26,635 bases of DNA from NCBI GenBank assembly GCA_964459805.1, contig CAYWOD010000018.1:1-26635 (forward strand). The letters run 5' to 3'. Each line of letters opens with the position of its first letter. Position 1 is the first letter of the stretch. The position numbers were made by a program, and so were the translations under genes. The notes beneath the pieces are model-generated. The model was given only the letters and a program-made list of their open reading frames with translations, was not told the DNA's origin and did no database searches. Positions 15,136-22,005 of the stretch are shown here, one piece after another. The stretch comes from DAOVRL01 sp964459805. GTDB lineage: Bacteria > Planctomycetota > Phycisphaerae > Sedimentisphaerales > Anaerobacaceae.

Positions 15136-16146
15136 TTAGACGCTGCGGCGATGGCGCAGGCGGTCGAGCGCAACGGCTACTATGATAATGACGCCTGTGA
15201 TAATCTCCTGGACCCAGTTAGGCAGGCCCATCTGCCCGCAACCATTGTCAATAACCGTCATAATCAATGCCCCGACAATTGTTCCGAGAATCGAACCTTC
15301 GCCCCCGGAAAGGCTGCCTCCGCCGATAACGACCGCGGCGATCACATTGAGCTCCAAGCCCACCGCCACGGTGGGATCGCCGACAGTCAATCTTGAAAAC
15401 TGCATCAGGCCGGCCAAGCCGGCGAAGGCCCCGCACAACATAAAGACCATCAGCTTGACGCGCCAGACCGCGACCCCGCACAGACGGGCGGTCTGCTCAT
15501 TCGAGCCAACCGCAAAGATATGTCGGCCCAGGCGAGTATAGCGCAGCAGCACTGCGACCGCCACCGCCATAAGAATCATGAGCCACACCCCCAACGGAAA
15601 CAGCATCCAGCTCTGCTGTTTCGGCACCGAGGCCATCAGCTCATCGAGCCACTTGAGCCGCTCGAAATCGACATCTATCTTCTGCTCTTTGCCGATCCCC
15701 TTGGCGGCGCCTCGCACTACAAGCATCATGCCGAGGGTCACTATGAACGGCACGACGCGCAGAGATGTTATCAGGGCGCCGCTTATCAGGCCGCATAACG
15801 CCCCTGCCGCCACTCCGCCGGCGGCTGCGGTAACCGGCCCGGCACGGTATTTCTGCAGCAGAGTAGCAATCACCACCGTGCTAAGAGCAACGATGGAGCC
15901 GGCGGATAGGTCTATCCCGCCGGAGATGATAACCAATGTCATACCCAGTGCCGCGATGCCCACGATAGTCGTCTGCCTTGCAATCGTCTCCAAAGTCAGG
16001 GACGTCCTGAAACTCGGCGGCCCAAAAACGACGAAGATTCCGTAAACCAGCAACAGGCCCAGCAGCGGGCCGAAAGTATTTAGCCAGCTCTTCCACGCCG
16101 GCTCGAACAGTGCTCTTTGCGAAGATGCAAGCTGCCTTTCAGTCAT
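15136..16146 (-). CDS. Sugar ABC transporter permease, RbsC family
   Basis: The 336-residue polytopic protein has about eight to ten hydrophobic segments and the conserved core GIAALGMTLVIISGGIDLSAGSIVAL of the ribose/galactose-type permeases, followed later by NVIAAVVIGGGSLSGGEGSILGT. This class forms the homodimeric membrane channel of importers for ribose, xylose, galactose or related monosaccharides. Its ATG overlaps the stop of the ATPase gene by 4 bases (ATGA), so it is last in the importer operon. An insertion with KEQKIDVDFERLKWL between membrane segments is a periplasmic loop. The substrate cannot be told from the sequence. Confidence 0.93.
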   Translation of the reverse strand: MTERQLASSQRALFEPAWKSWLNTFGPLLGLLLVYGIFVVFGPPSFRTSLTLETIARQTTIVGIAALGMTLVIISGGIDLSAGSIVALSTVVIATLLQKYRAGPVTAAAGGVAAGALCGLISGALITSLRVVPFIVTLGMMLVVRGAAKGIGKEQKIDVDFERLKWLDELMASVPKQQSWMLFPLGVWLMILMAVAVAVLLRYTRLGRHIFAVGSNEQTARLCGVAVWRVKLMVFMLCGAFAGLAGLMQFSRLTVGDPTVAVGLELNVIAAVVIGGGSLSGGEGSILGTIVGALIMTVIDNGCGQMGLPNWVQEIITGVIIIVAVALDRLRHRRSV

Positions 16147-17690
16147 ATACTTACCTCCCCGCCAGGGGACCCCGGGGCCTGTCCGGTTGCCTCCAGCATG
16201 AGCTTGTGCTCATCGACCTGGTCAATTGTGTGTGTGTGGCCAAGTTTTCCGCGGCACATCACGGCGATGCGGTCGCAAACGCCTAACAACTCGGGCAAAT
16301 AACTGCTTACCATCAGGATGGCTTTGGGCGGGCGGCCACCGGCCAATTCATCAATCAACTTGTAAACAAGCGCCTTTGCGGCCACGTCGATGCCTCGCGT
16401 GGGCTCATCCAGCAGGAACACATCCACATCGTGCTGGAGCAGTCTTGCCAGAGCCACCCTTTGCTGGTTACCTCCCGATAGTGACAAGACGGATTGCCTG
16501 GGACTTCGGCATCGGATACCGAGCTTCTCAATCCATCGTCGGGTGGCCCTGTCCTGTCGTCCGGGCAGCACCAAGCCGAGCGGCCCGAAGCCTTTTAGCC
16601 TGGAGAGGGTAACATTGTCCGCCACGCTCAGGGCAAGGGCCAATCCTTCTTCCTTGCGGTCCTCGCTGAGAATTCCGGCCCCCTGCATCCACCGCCTGAC
16701 CGGTGAGGCGGGTCCGGCATAGACGCCTAACCTGATCCGGCCGGCGCGGACGGGATCCAATCCGAAGAGACTCCGCAGCAATTCGGTGCGTCCTGCACCG
16801 ATCAGCCCGGCGATGCCGAGCACTTCTCCTCGGTGCAGTTGGAGGCTCGCCGAGCGCGGCTTCTCGACTCCGGCCAAATCTTTGACCTCGAGAATTACCT
16901 CTCCGGCGTCCCGGACCGACCTCGGATAGAGCTCCTCGACCTGCCGGCCCACCATCAGTGCGATTATTTCGTCGGTGGTTATAGCGGCCACATCACTGCC
17001 GCCGACCACCTGTCCGTCGCGCAGGACCGTCACTTCGTCTGCGACGCGCTTGACCTCTTCGATGAAGTGGGAGATGTAAACGATGGCTTTGCCCTGGCGT
17101 TTTAGGCGTCCGATTATCTCGAACAATCGCTTGACATCCTGCTGCGAGAGAGAGCTGGTGGGCTCGTCGAGGACAAGCACGCGGCAGCCTATTGCCAGGG
17201 CCCGGGCAATTTCTACCAACTGCTGGGAGCCGACCGAGAGTCTGCTGACGCGGGCATCCGGGGTCAGCTCCGGATTATCAAACTCCTTGATTGCTTCGAT
17301 TGCGCGGCGGCGTACTTGTTTCCATCGCACCACCCCAAGGGTGGCCGGCTCCATACCGAGCACAATATTTTCCTGGACGCTCAGGTGCGGGGTCAGTGAG
17401 AGCTCCTGATAGATCATTGCCACACCGGCCCTTCGAGCCTCAAGCGGGTTGCTCGGTCGGTATGGAGCGCCGTCCAGCCACATTTGGCCCGCATCGGGCT
17501 TGATCGCCCCGGAAAGGACTTTCATCAGCGTGCTCTTGCCGGCACCGTTTTCGCCGACGAGGGCGAGTACGCTGCCAGCGGCGACCTTGATGCCGACATC
17601 CTCAAGCGCTACCGTAGCACCGAAGCGTTTGCAAACCCCCCGCATCTGAAGCCTCAAGCTCGATTGGTGCGAATCTACTCGTTCAGCCAT
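16143..17690 (-). CDS. Sugar ABC transporter ATPase, RbsA/MglA type with two nucleotide-binding domains
   Basis: The 515-residue product holds two ABC domains in tandem. Domain 1 has Walker A GENGAGKST (46-54), signature LSVGSQQLVEIARAL (151-165) and Walker B VLVLDEPTSS (171-180). Domain 2 has the degenerate Walker A GLIGAGRTE that is normal in this family, signature LSLSGGNQQRVALARLL and Walker B FLLDEPTRGID. The gene overlaps the end of the binding-protein gene by 16 bases and the start of the permease gene by 4, giving a compact binding protein-ATPase-permease order. It drives monosaccharide uptake at the inner face of the cytoplasmic membrane. Confidence 0.95.
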   Translation of the reverse strand: MAERVDSHQSSLRLQMRGVCKRFGATVALEDVGIKVAAGSVLALVGENGAGKSTLMKVLSGAIKPDAGQMWLDGAPYRPSNPLEARRAGVAMIYQELSLTPHLSVQENIVLGMEPATLGVVRWKQVRRRAIEAIKEFDNPELTPDARVSRLSVGSQQLVEIARALAIGCRVLVLDEPTSSLSQQDVKRLFEIIGRLKRQGKAIVYISHFIEEVKRVADEVTVLRDGQVVGGSDVAAITTDEIIALMVGRQVEELYPRSVRDAGEVILEVKDLAGVEKPRSASLQLHRGEVLGIAGLIGAGRTELLRSLFGLDPVRAGRIRLGVYAGPASPVRRWMQGAGILSEDRKEEGLALALSVADNVTLSRLKGFGPLGLVLPGRQDRATRRWIEKLGIRCRSPRQSVLSLSGGNQQRVALARLLQHDVDVFLLDEPTRGIDVAAKALVYKLIDELAGGRPPKAILMVSSYLPELLGVCDRIAVMCRGKLGHTHTIDQVDEHKLMLEATGQAPGSPGGEVSI

Positions 17691-18697
17691 TTCTTGAAAT
17701 CCGGCTCCAACAGATTCTTCATCCTGGGATCGTCCATATTTTCCGCAGTCGCGACCTCTGAGCCGGTATCGATTCGCTCGGGCACCTCCTCGCCCAGAAG
17801 GTGCGCGACAATGGTCTTGACCCCCAAATAGCCCATATTGATCGGGTCCTGCACGACGAGCCCCTGGATGTGCCCGCTGCGCATACCTTTTACAAGGCGC
17901 TCTGAACTGTCAAAACCGACGTATTTGACCTTGCCGGCCAGGCCGCTGTCCTCCAGTGCCCGGAGCATTGAAAAGGCGGTTGACTCGTTCGGACAGAAGA
18001 TTCCGTCGATAGTCAACCCCCCATCCGGCGTCCGCAGCGGCAGCAGCAAATTCTCGCTGGCCCTGTAGGCACTTTCGGTAGTCGCGCCGCCGTACTGGTT
18101 CGAACTGACGACCTCGATTTCGGGATATTTCTCTTTTAGTGCGTCCAGGAATCCCTGTTCGCGATTCATCGTGCTCGCCGAGCCTTCCTGGTAGCGCAGC
18201 ATAATGACTTTGCCCTTTCTGCCCAGTACCCTGGCGAGATGCTCGCCGCCTTTGTAGCCGCCTTTGTAGTTGTCGGTTGCCACGAAGCTGATGTAGTCAT
18301 CGCTCTTTAGGCCGCTGTCGATAATCACAACGGGAATATTGTTGTTCACGGCGTTCTTAACCTGAGACCGCAGCGCAACATCATCCAGCGGCGCGAGCAC
18401 TATTCCGGTTACTCCGCGGGTTATGAAATTCTCGACCACGCGAATCTGGGACGCTCTATCATCTTCCTTTAGAGGCCCTTTCCAGATGACTTCGACGTCG
18501 ATGCCGGCTTCTTTTAGCTCCTGCTCAGCCTTGATTGCCCCGGCGTGGATCGACTTCCAAAAAATGTGTGTAGTGCCCTTTGGAATTACGGCGATACGAT
18601 ACTTAGCTCCACCCTCGGCTTTCTGCCTGCATCCAATCGCGGCGAAAACGACAGCCGCTGTGACAAGGACGGCAATAATTGTTGAGACCTTTTTCAT
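17675..18697 (-). CDS. Sugar-binding lipoprotein, RbsB-like, of the ABC importer
   Basis: The 340-residue product is a periplasmic-binding protein of the ribose/galactose class (Peripla_BP_4 type): IAVIPKGTTHIFWKSIHAGA at the start of lobe 1, GVTGIVLAPLDD, IPVVIIDSG, FVATDNYKGGYKGGEHLA and DGIFCPNESTAFSMLRAL. The N-terminus is a lipoprotein signal with Cys23 after FAAIG, so it is membrane-anchored. The ATG at 18697 has GGAG 8 nt upstream; a GTG three codons earlier is not needed. It precedes the ATPase and permease genes with overlap, making it the main binding protein of this importer. It has its own promoter (18772-18800). Confidence 0.93.
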   Translation of the reverse strand: MKKVSTIIAVLVTAAVVFAAIGCRQKAEGGAKYRIAVIPKGTTHIFWKSIHAGAIKAEQELKEAGIDVEVIWKGPLKEDDRASQIRVVENFITRGVTGIVLAPLDDVALRSQVKNAVNNNIPVVIIDSGLKSDDYISFVATDNYKGGYKGGEHLARVLGRKGKVIMLRYQEGSASTMNREQGFLDALKEKYPEIEVVSSNQYGGATTESAYRASENLLLPLRTPDGGLTIDGIFCPNESTAFSMLRALEDSGLAGKVKYVGFDSSERLVKGMRSGHIQGLVVQDPINMGYLGVKTIVAHLLGEEVPERIDTGSEVATAENMDDPRMKNLLEPDFKKWLNE

Positions 18698-18771
18698 AAG
18701 TCGCACTCCCTGAATCTCTGTTTTTTAAGAGCTCTGCAAAATGGAGATTAGGCATACTTTATTTTCAGCAG

Positions 18772-18800
18772 AGTATATCCTCGCAGTGGTGCTCTTACAA
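18772..18800 (-). promoter_or_regulatory. Probable promoter of the proximal sugar-binding-protein gene
   Basis: On the minus strand TTGTAA (18795-18800) and TATACT (18772-18777) are 17 nt apart. The same two hexamers, 16 nt apart, precede the second binding-protein gene (20075-20102), and both -10 elements read GGATATACT or CGGATATACT in context. The about 70-nt leader contains a CTCTGC/GCAGAG hairpin (18732-18773). Confidence 0.65.
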
Positions 18801-18820
18801 GTGGTCGTTTCCAAAAATAA

Positions 18821-18973
18821 GTAACCGTTCACGGGGTAATATGTTGAATTTTGGCCGTTTTTCGTCATTGCGAGGAGCGAAGCAAGCCTGCCCTGAGCGC
18901 AGCCGAAGGGAAGCAATCTCGATTTTCGAGTGTTTGAGATTGCCGCGGCCTTTGAAAAAGGCCTCGCAATGAC
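18821..18973. repeat. Intergenic repeat element, copy B
   Basis: This 153-bp unit is the reverse complement of 2431-2583. It has the GTAACCGTTCA end (18821-18831), a 43-bp arm and the same 110-bp core (18864-18973), with about four differences in total. Unlike copy A it lacks the second GTAACCGTTCA terminus, so the copies diverge beyond the core on one side. It lies in the 363-nt gap between the two binding-protein genes, just upstream of the promoter at 18772-18800. The rest of that gap towards 19060 shows nothing else. Confidence 0.82.
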
Positions 18974-19060
18974 AGCCACAGTTTCGGTCTTGACAGACTA
19001 CTATGAGGCCCCGGAGAATCCTGCGACCCCTAAGGTCCGATATGGTCATATACAGGGTGT

Positions 19061-20026
19061 TTACGGCCGGGCTGTTGCGCCGAGCAGAGCTTGAATCTTC
19101 GCAGATTCGACGTTGTCTTTGGTGAGCAATGTGAGCTCCGCTTTCATCAGCCTGTCCACTTTGCGGCCCTCGAGCGCTGCTATGAGAGCATTGACCGCTT
19201 CGATGCCCATTCTATTGGGATCCTGGGCCACGAGCGAATCGACTATTCCGGCCTTAAGTCCTTCAACGAGTGAGCTTTCAGTGCCGAAGCCCACCATTTT
19301 TACCTTTCCGTTGCGTCCGGTGCTCTGCAGGGCTTTGAGGGCCCCGATTGAGGCCGACTCATTGCAAGCAAACAGCCCGTCAATCTCCGGGTTCTTATTC
19401 AGCAGGCCTTCGGCAGCGGCCTTTGCCGTCTCAACTGTATCCATTGCGTATTTGGTATCCAGTATTTGTATTTCCGGGAAGTCATTCTCGATGGTATCGG
19501 TGAAACCATTTATGCGGTCGGCCGTCCAGGTTGAGCCGGGCACGTACTTTACAACAACTACCTTGCCTTTGGCGTTTAGAATCTCGGCCATGCGCCTGGC
19601 GGCGATCAAGCCGGCGATGTAGTTGTTCCCGTCAATGCAACAGAGAAGCCTTTGGCTGTCAACATACGAGCCGATGACTACACACGGTATGTTGGCGTCA
19701 CAGACCTTCTCTACCGACGGCAGCAGGGTCCTGGCCTCACGGGAAGCGAGCACGATGCCCGAGACCCCATCGGCAATGAAGTTCTGAACGATTTGTTCGG
19801 GGCTTTGGCCGGTCGGCTCCTCGCAGCAGATTCTAAAATCGGCCCCTTCAACGGCCTGCTCTGCTCCGCGACGAAGCGACTCCCAGAAATCGCCCGTAGC
19901 TGTTTCCGGAATCAACGCGATCTTGCCTCTGGTGTCCGGTTCGGGCCTGTTGACAACCTTAATCACAACCACGGCCGCGACAACGACAAGTACAATTATG
20001 ATGATTATTGGTATGGCCTTTTTCAT
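19061..20026 (-). CDS. Second sugar-binding protein of the importer, anchored by a transmembrane helix
   Basis: The 321-residue product is another Peripla_BP_4-type protein: KIALIPETATGDFWESLRRGAEQA, DGVSGIVLASREA, IPCVVIGSYVD, DGLFACNESASIGALKAL and KMVGFGTESSLVEGLKAG match the proximal binding protein position by position. Its N-terminus is different: a hydrophobic helix (about 5-22, rich in Ile and Val) with no lipobox Cys, so it is held by an uncleaved signal anchor or cleaved late. GGGAG lies 8 nt before the ATG, and that start region is nearly the same as in the other binding-protein gene. It probably serves the same ATPase and permease with another ligand, or acts as a sugar sensor. 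Confidence 0.9.
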   Translation of the reverse strand: MKKAIPIIIIIVLVVVAAVVVIKVVNRPEPDTRGKIALIPETATGDFWESLRRGAEQAVEGADFRICCEEPTGQSPEQIVQNFIADGVSGIVLASREARTLLPSVEKVCDANIPCVVIGSYVDSQRLLCCIDGNNYIAGLIAARRMAEILNAKGKVVVVKYVPGSTWTADRINGFTDTIENDFPEIQILDTKYAMDTVETAKAAAEGLLNKNPEIDGLFACNESASIGALKALQSTGRNGKVKMVGFGTESSLVEGLKAGIVDSLVAQDPNRMGIEAVNALIAALEGRKVDRLMKAELTLLTKDNVESAKIQALLGATARP

Positions 20027-20074
20027 AATTCGAACTCCCTAATTTATCCGTTTCGCCAACTGCGGCATATCGAA

Positions 20075-20102
20075 AGTATATCCGCCTTGTTTTGGATTAC
20101 AA
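20075..20102 (-). promoter_or_regulatory. Probable promoter of the distal sugar-binding-protein gene
   Basis: On the minus strand TTGTAA (20097-20102) and TATACT (20075-20080) are 16 nt apart, about 50 nt upstream of the ATG at 20026. The pair has the same hexamers as the promoter at 18772-18800. Confidence 0.65.
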
Positions 20103-20229
20103 GCCCTCAATTCCCAAAAAACTATTCCTAAAAGGGCTGCAATTTGGCTGAGTCCGGCATATAACGGCGAAATCTGTTGCACTCGCGCAAAAAGTTTTTG
20201 AGTTTTTCAAAAGAATCCTTTTTGGGCTG

Positions 20230-20258
20230 TTGACAATGCTCAATTTTACGTTTATGAT
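20230..20258 (+). promoter_or_regulatory. Sigma-70-type promoter of kdsB
   Basis: TTGACA (20230-20235, perfect -35) and TATGAT (20253-20258, five of six for -10) are exactly 17 nt apart, 115 nt upstream of the kdsB start. The region 20103-20229 between the two divergent promoters holds no gene that I can support. Confidence 0.8.
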
Positions 20259-20372
20259 AAGTACCCGGTTGGATTTTCCCTGTCGCATAAACACGGCGAC
20301 AACTTGGGAGTCCCTGAATTTGTTCGACTTGCCTAGAAAATGGCGTCCTGGCCGCTTGAAGGTCGAGAACAA

Positions 20373-21182
20373 GTGAAAATCGTAGCTTTTATACCTGCTC
20401 GTTATGCTTCCACCCGATTCCCAGGCAAAGTTCTCGCCAAAGATACGGGCAAGTTTCTTATCCAGCACACATACGAGCGGGCGTGCCTTGCCGAGCTTCC
20501 CGAGAAGGTGATAATAGCGGCCGACGACGAGAAGGTGGTTGCGGCGGCCTATACGTTCGGGGCCGAGTGCGTCCTGACCGCTGTCGAGCACAAGAGCGGG
20601 ACGGACCGCATCGCCGAGGCCGTAGCGGATATGGAGGTCGATATTGTGGTGAACCTCCAGGCCGATGAGCCGGAGATCGACCCGGCGAATATCGATTATC
20701 TCGCCCGCCTGCTGATTGAGAACCCGGACTACCCAATGGCAACGCTCGCCGCCCCGTTTGAGAACGCCGAGCAGGTAGCCGATCCCAATATCGTTAAGGT
20801 CATTGTAGCGTGGAGCGTCCAGCGTGGAGCGAATAGAAAAAAGTTGGACGCTAAACGCTATCCGCTAAACGCTGACTGGGGCAGAGCGATATATTTCTCC
20901 CGCTGCCCGATTCCATACGACAGAGACAAAGCGGGAATTGGGGAAGTTGGGCAATATCTGCGGCACATCGGAATCTACGCCTATCGCAAAGATTTTCTGC
21001 TCAAGATTACCGCCCTGCCGCAGACACCGCTGGAGAAAATCGAAAAGTTAGAGCAGTTGCGGGCAATCGAAAACGGATTCGCAATATTAGTAGGCAAGAT
21101 CAAACACACCTGCGACGGAATAGACACCCCAGAACAATACGCAGAGTTTGTAAAGAGATGCAGAAACACCGCCACAGAGTAG
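20373..21182 (+). CDS. kdsB: 3-deoxy-manno-octulosonate cytidylyltransferase (CMP-KDO synthetase)
   Basis: KdsB activates KDO with CTP for lipopolysaccharide core synthesis. The product has the N-terminal nucleotide-binding motif VAFIPARYASTRFPGK, then HKSGTDRIAEAV, VVNLQADEP and the substrate region YFSRCPIPYDRD with LRHIGIYAYRKDFL. I chose the GTG at 20373, which gives the family start MKIVAFIPAR; an ATG at 20340 adds 11 unrelated residues. It is 269 residues, about 20 longer than the usual 248, because a 24-codon stretch (20808-20879) built from short repeats replaces the short loop between NIVKVIV and GRAIYFSR. The frame is intact. It is followed by the HNH gene and then pyrG, which makes the CTP it uses. 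Confidence 0.93.
   Translation: MKIVAFIPARYASTRFPGKVLAKDTGKFLIQHTYERACLAELPEKVIIAADDEKVVAAAYTFGAECVLTAVEHKSGTDRIAEAVADMEVDIVVNLQADEPEIDPANIDYLARLLIENPDYPMATLAAPFENAEQVADPNIVKVIVAWSVQRGANRKKLDAKRYPLNADWGRAIYFSRCPIPYDRDKAGIGEVGQYLRHIGIYAYRKDFLLKITALPQTPLEKIEKLEQLRAIENGFAILVGKIKHTCDGIDTPEQYAEFVKRCRNTATE
20807..20879 (+). repeat. Palindromic repeat inserted in frame inside kdsB
   Basis: AGCGTGGAGCG occurs twice, 14 nt apart (20807 and 20821), and CGCTAAACGCT twice, 14 nt apart (20849 and 20863). AGCGTCCA (20814-20821) and TGGACGCT (20845-20852) form a perfect 8-bp inverted repeat. The block is about 72 nt, a multiple of three without stop codons, and encodes a basic surface-type loop (AWSVQRGANRKKLDAKRYPL and four more residues). 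Confidence 0.75.
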
Positions 21183-21201
21183 AGCAAAAAAAAGAAGAAA
21201 T

Positions 21202-21231
21202 AGCCACAGAGGGCACAAAGAACACAGAGAA
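21202..21231. repeat. CACAGAG-type repeat, left of the HNH gene
   Basis: AGCCACAGAG, GCACAAAG and AACACAGAGA units follow each other just upstream of the HNH-like gene and just past kdsB, whose last codons also contain GCCACAGAG. Inverted relatives stand at 21937-21983. Confidence 0.65.
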
Positions 21232-21236
21232 CCGCA

Positions 21237-21896
21237 ATGGGCAAGAAAAAGAGGACGAAGGAAATCTGCTATCTCTGCGGCAAGAGTATAGAAAAGGGTC
21301 GCTTGGCCCGCGATCACGTTCCACCGAAAGCGTTCTACCCAAAAGATGTGAGAGCCGGACTAAATCTGCAAGTAGTGCCTTCGCACAAAGAATGCAACGA
21401 AGCCTACCGCAAAGATGAAGAGTATTTTCAGCACGCGTTTTACGTGGAAGTACTAAGACAGCAACCAGCCATAACGCCACATCTCAAGAATGATTTTCTG
21501 CGAAGGAGCCGAAAACCGCAAACACCAGCAATGATACGGAAAATCCTGAAAGGAGCTTCTGCCATCACACCAGGTGGCATTCATCTCCCGCCCAGCACAT
21601 TGCAACTGAAAATTGACCGAGCGCGTATCGAAAAAGTTGCACTGAAAATCGCGCGTGGACTATTCTATATAGATGAGAAACGTTTCCTGCCTTTGAAGAA
21701 TGCCAAAGACATAAGATTCTGCTTAAATGGAGATAACGTGCCGGACCTATACAGACTTTATTGGCCATATGTTGAACGAAGATGGGTCTGTCCGGCGGTC
21801 TTTTCATACAAATACTTTAAATTCGAGGATTTGCAGTTGTATTCGTTGTTCTTTTGGGAGGCCATTATGTCTTGCGCTGCTTTCGGAAATCCTTAG
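21237..21896 (+). CDS. HNH-type endonuclease-like protein
   Basis: The 219-residue product has an N-terminal HNH-like zinc/nuclease pattern: Cys11-x2-Cys14, Asp26-His27 in ARDHVPPKAF, and His50-x2-Cys53-Asn54 in PSHKECNEAY, followed by KDEEYF. This is the arrangement of the HNH superfamily with structural Cys pairs. Residues 75-219 are not recognised, with an aromatic-rich C-terminal part (YRLYWPYVERRWV and YKYFKFEDLQLY). No good ribosome-binding site precedes the ATG. It is visibly more AT-rich than kdsB and pyrG, and stands between them flanked by inverted CACAGAG-type repeats, all of which suggests acquisition. No partner restriction, toxin or methylase gene is adjacent. The target is unknown. 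Confidence 0.75.
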   Translation: MGKKKRTKEICYLCGKSIEKGRLARDHVPPKAFYPKDVRAGLNLQVVPSHKECNEAYRKDEEYFQHAFYVEVLRQQPAITPHLKNDFLRRSRKPQTPAMIRKILKGASAITPGGIHLPPSTLQLKIDRARIEKVALKIARGLFYIDEKRFLPLKNAKDIRFCLNGDNVPDLYRLYWPYVERRWVCPAVFSYKYFKFEDLQLYSLFFWEAIMSCAAFGNP

Positions 21897-21936
21897 GTGG
21901 CCCCTGTGGTCACGATTGCCGAAATCTGGCTCTGCA

Positions 21937-21983
21937 CTCTCTGTGTCCTTTGTGGCTAAAGAATCAGATGTTCTCTGTGGCTT
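21937..21983. repeat. CACAGAG-type repeat, right of the HNH gene, inverted
   Basis: CTCTCTGTGTCCTTTGTGGCT and TTCTCTGTGGCTTGAG are reverse-complement relatives of the units at 21202-21231. They occupy the middle of the 109-nt gap between the HNH gene and pyrG. Confidence 0.65.
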
Positions 21984-22005
21984 GAGATGGAAGAAGGACG
22001 AGTTT

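Noticed and set aside
21100..21480. Minus-strand frames across the kdsB end and HNH start, and a plus-strand frame from 21158
   Set aside because: They lie over the CACAGAG repeat and antisense to better-supported genes; the repeat creates open frames by chance.
21727..22005. N-terminal extension of pyrG by 93 codons to an ATG at 21727
   Set aside because: The extra part overlaps the HNH gene and the repeat, and lacks family resemblance; AAGGA before the ATG at 22006 settles the start.
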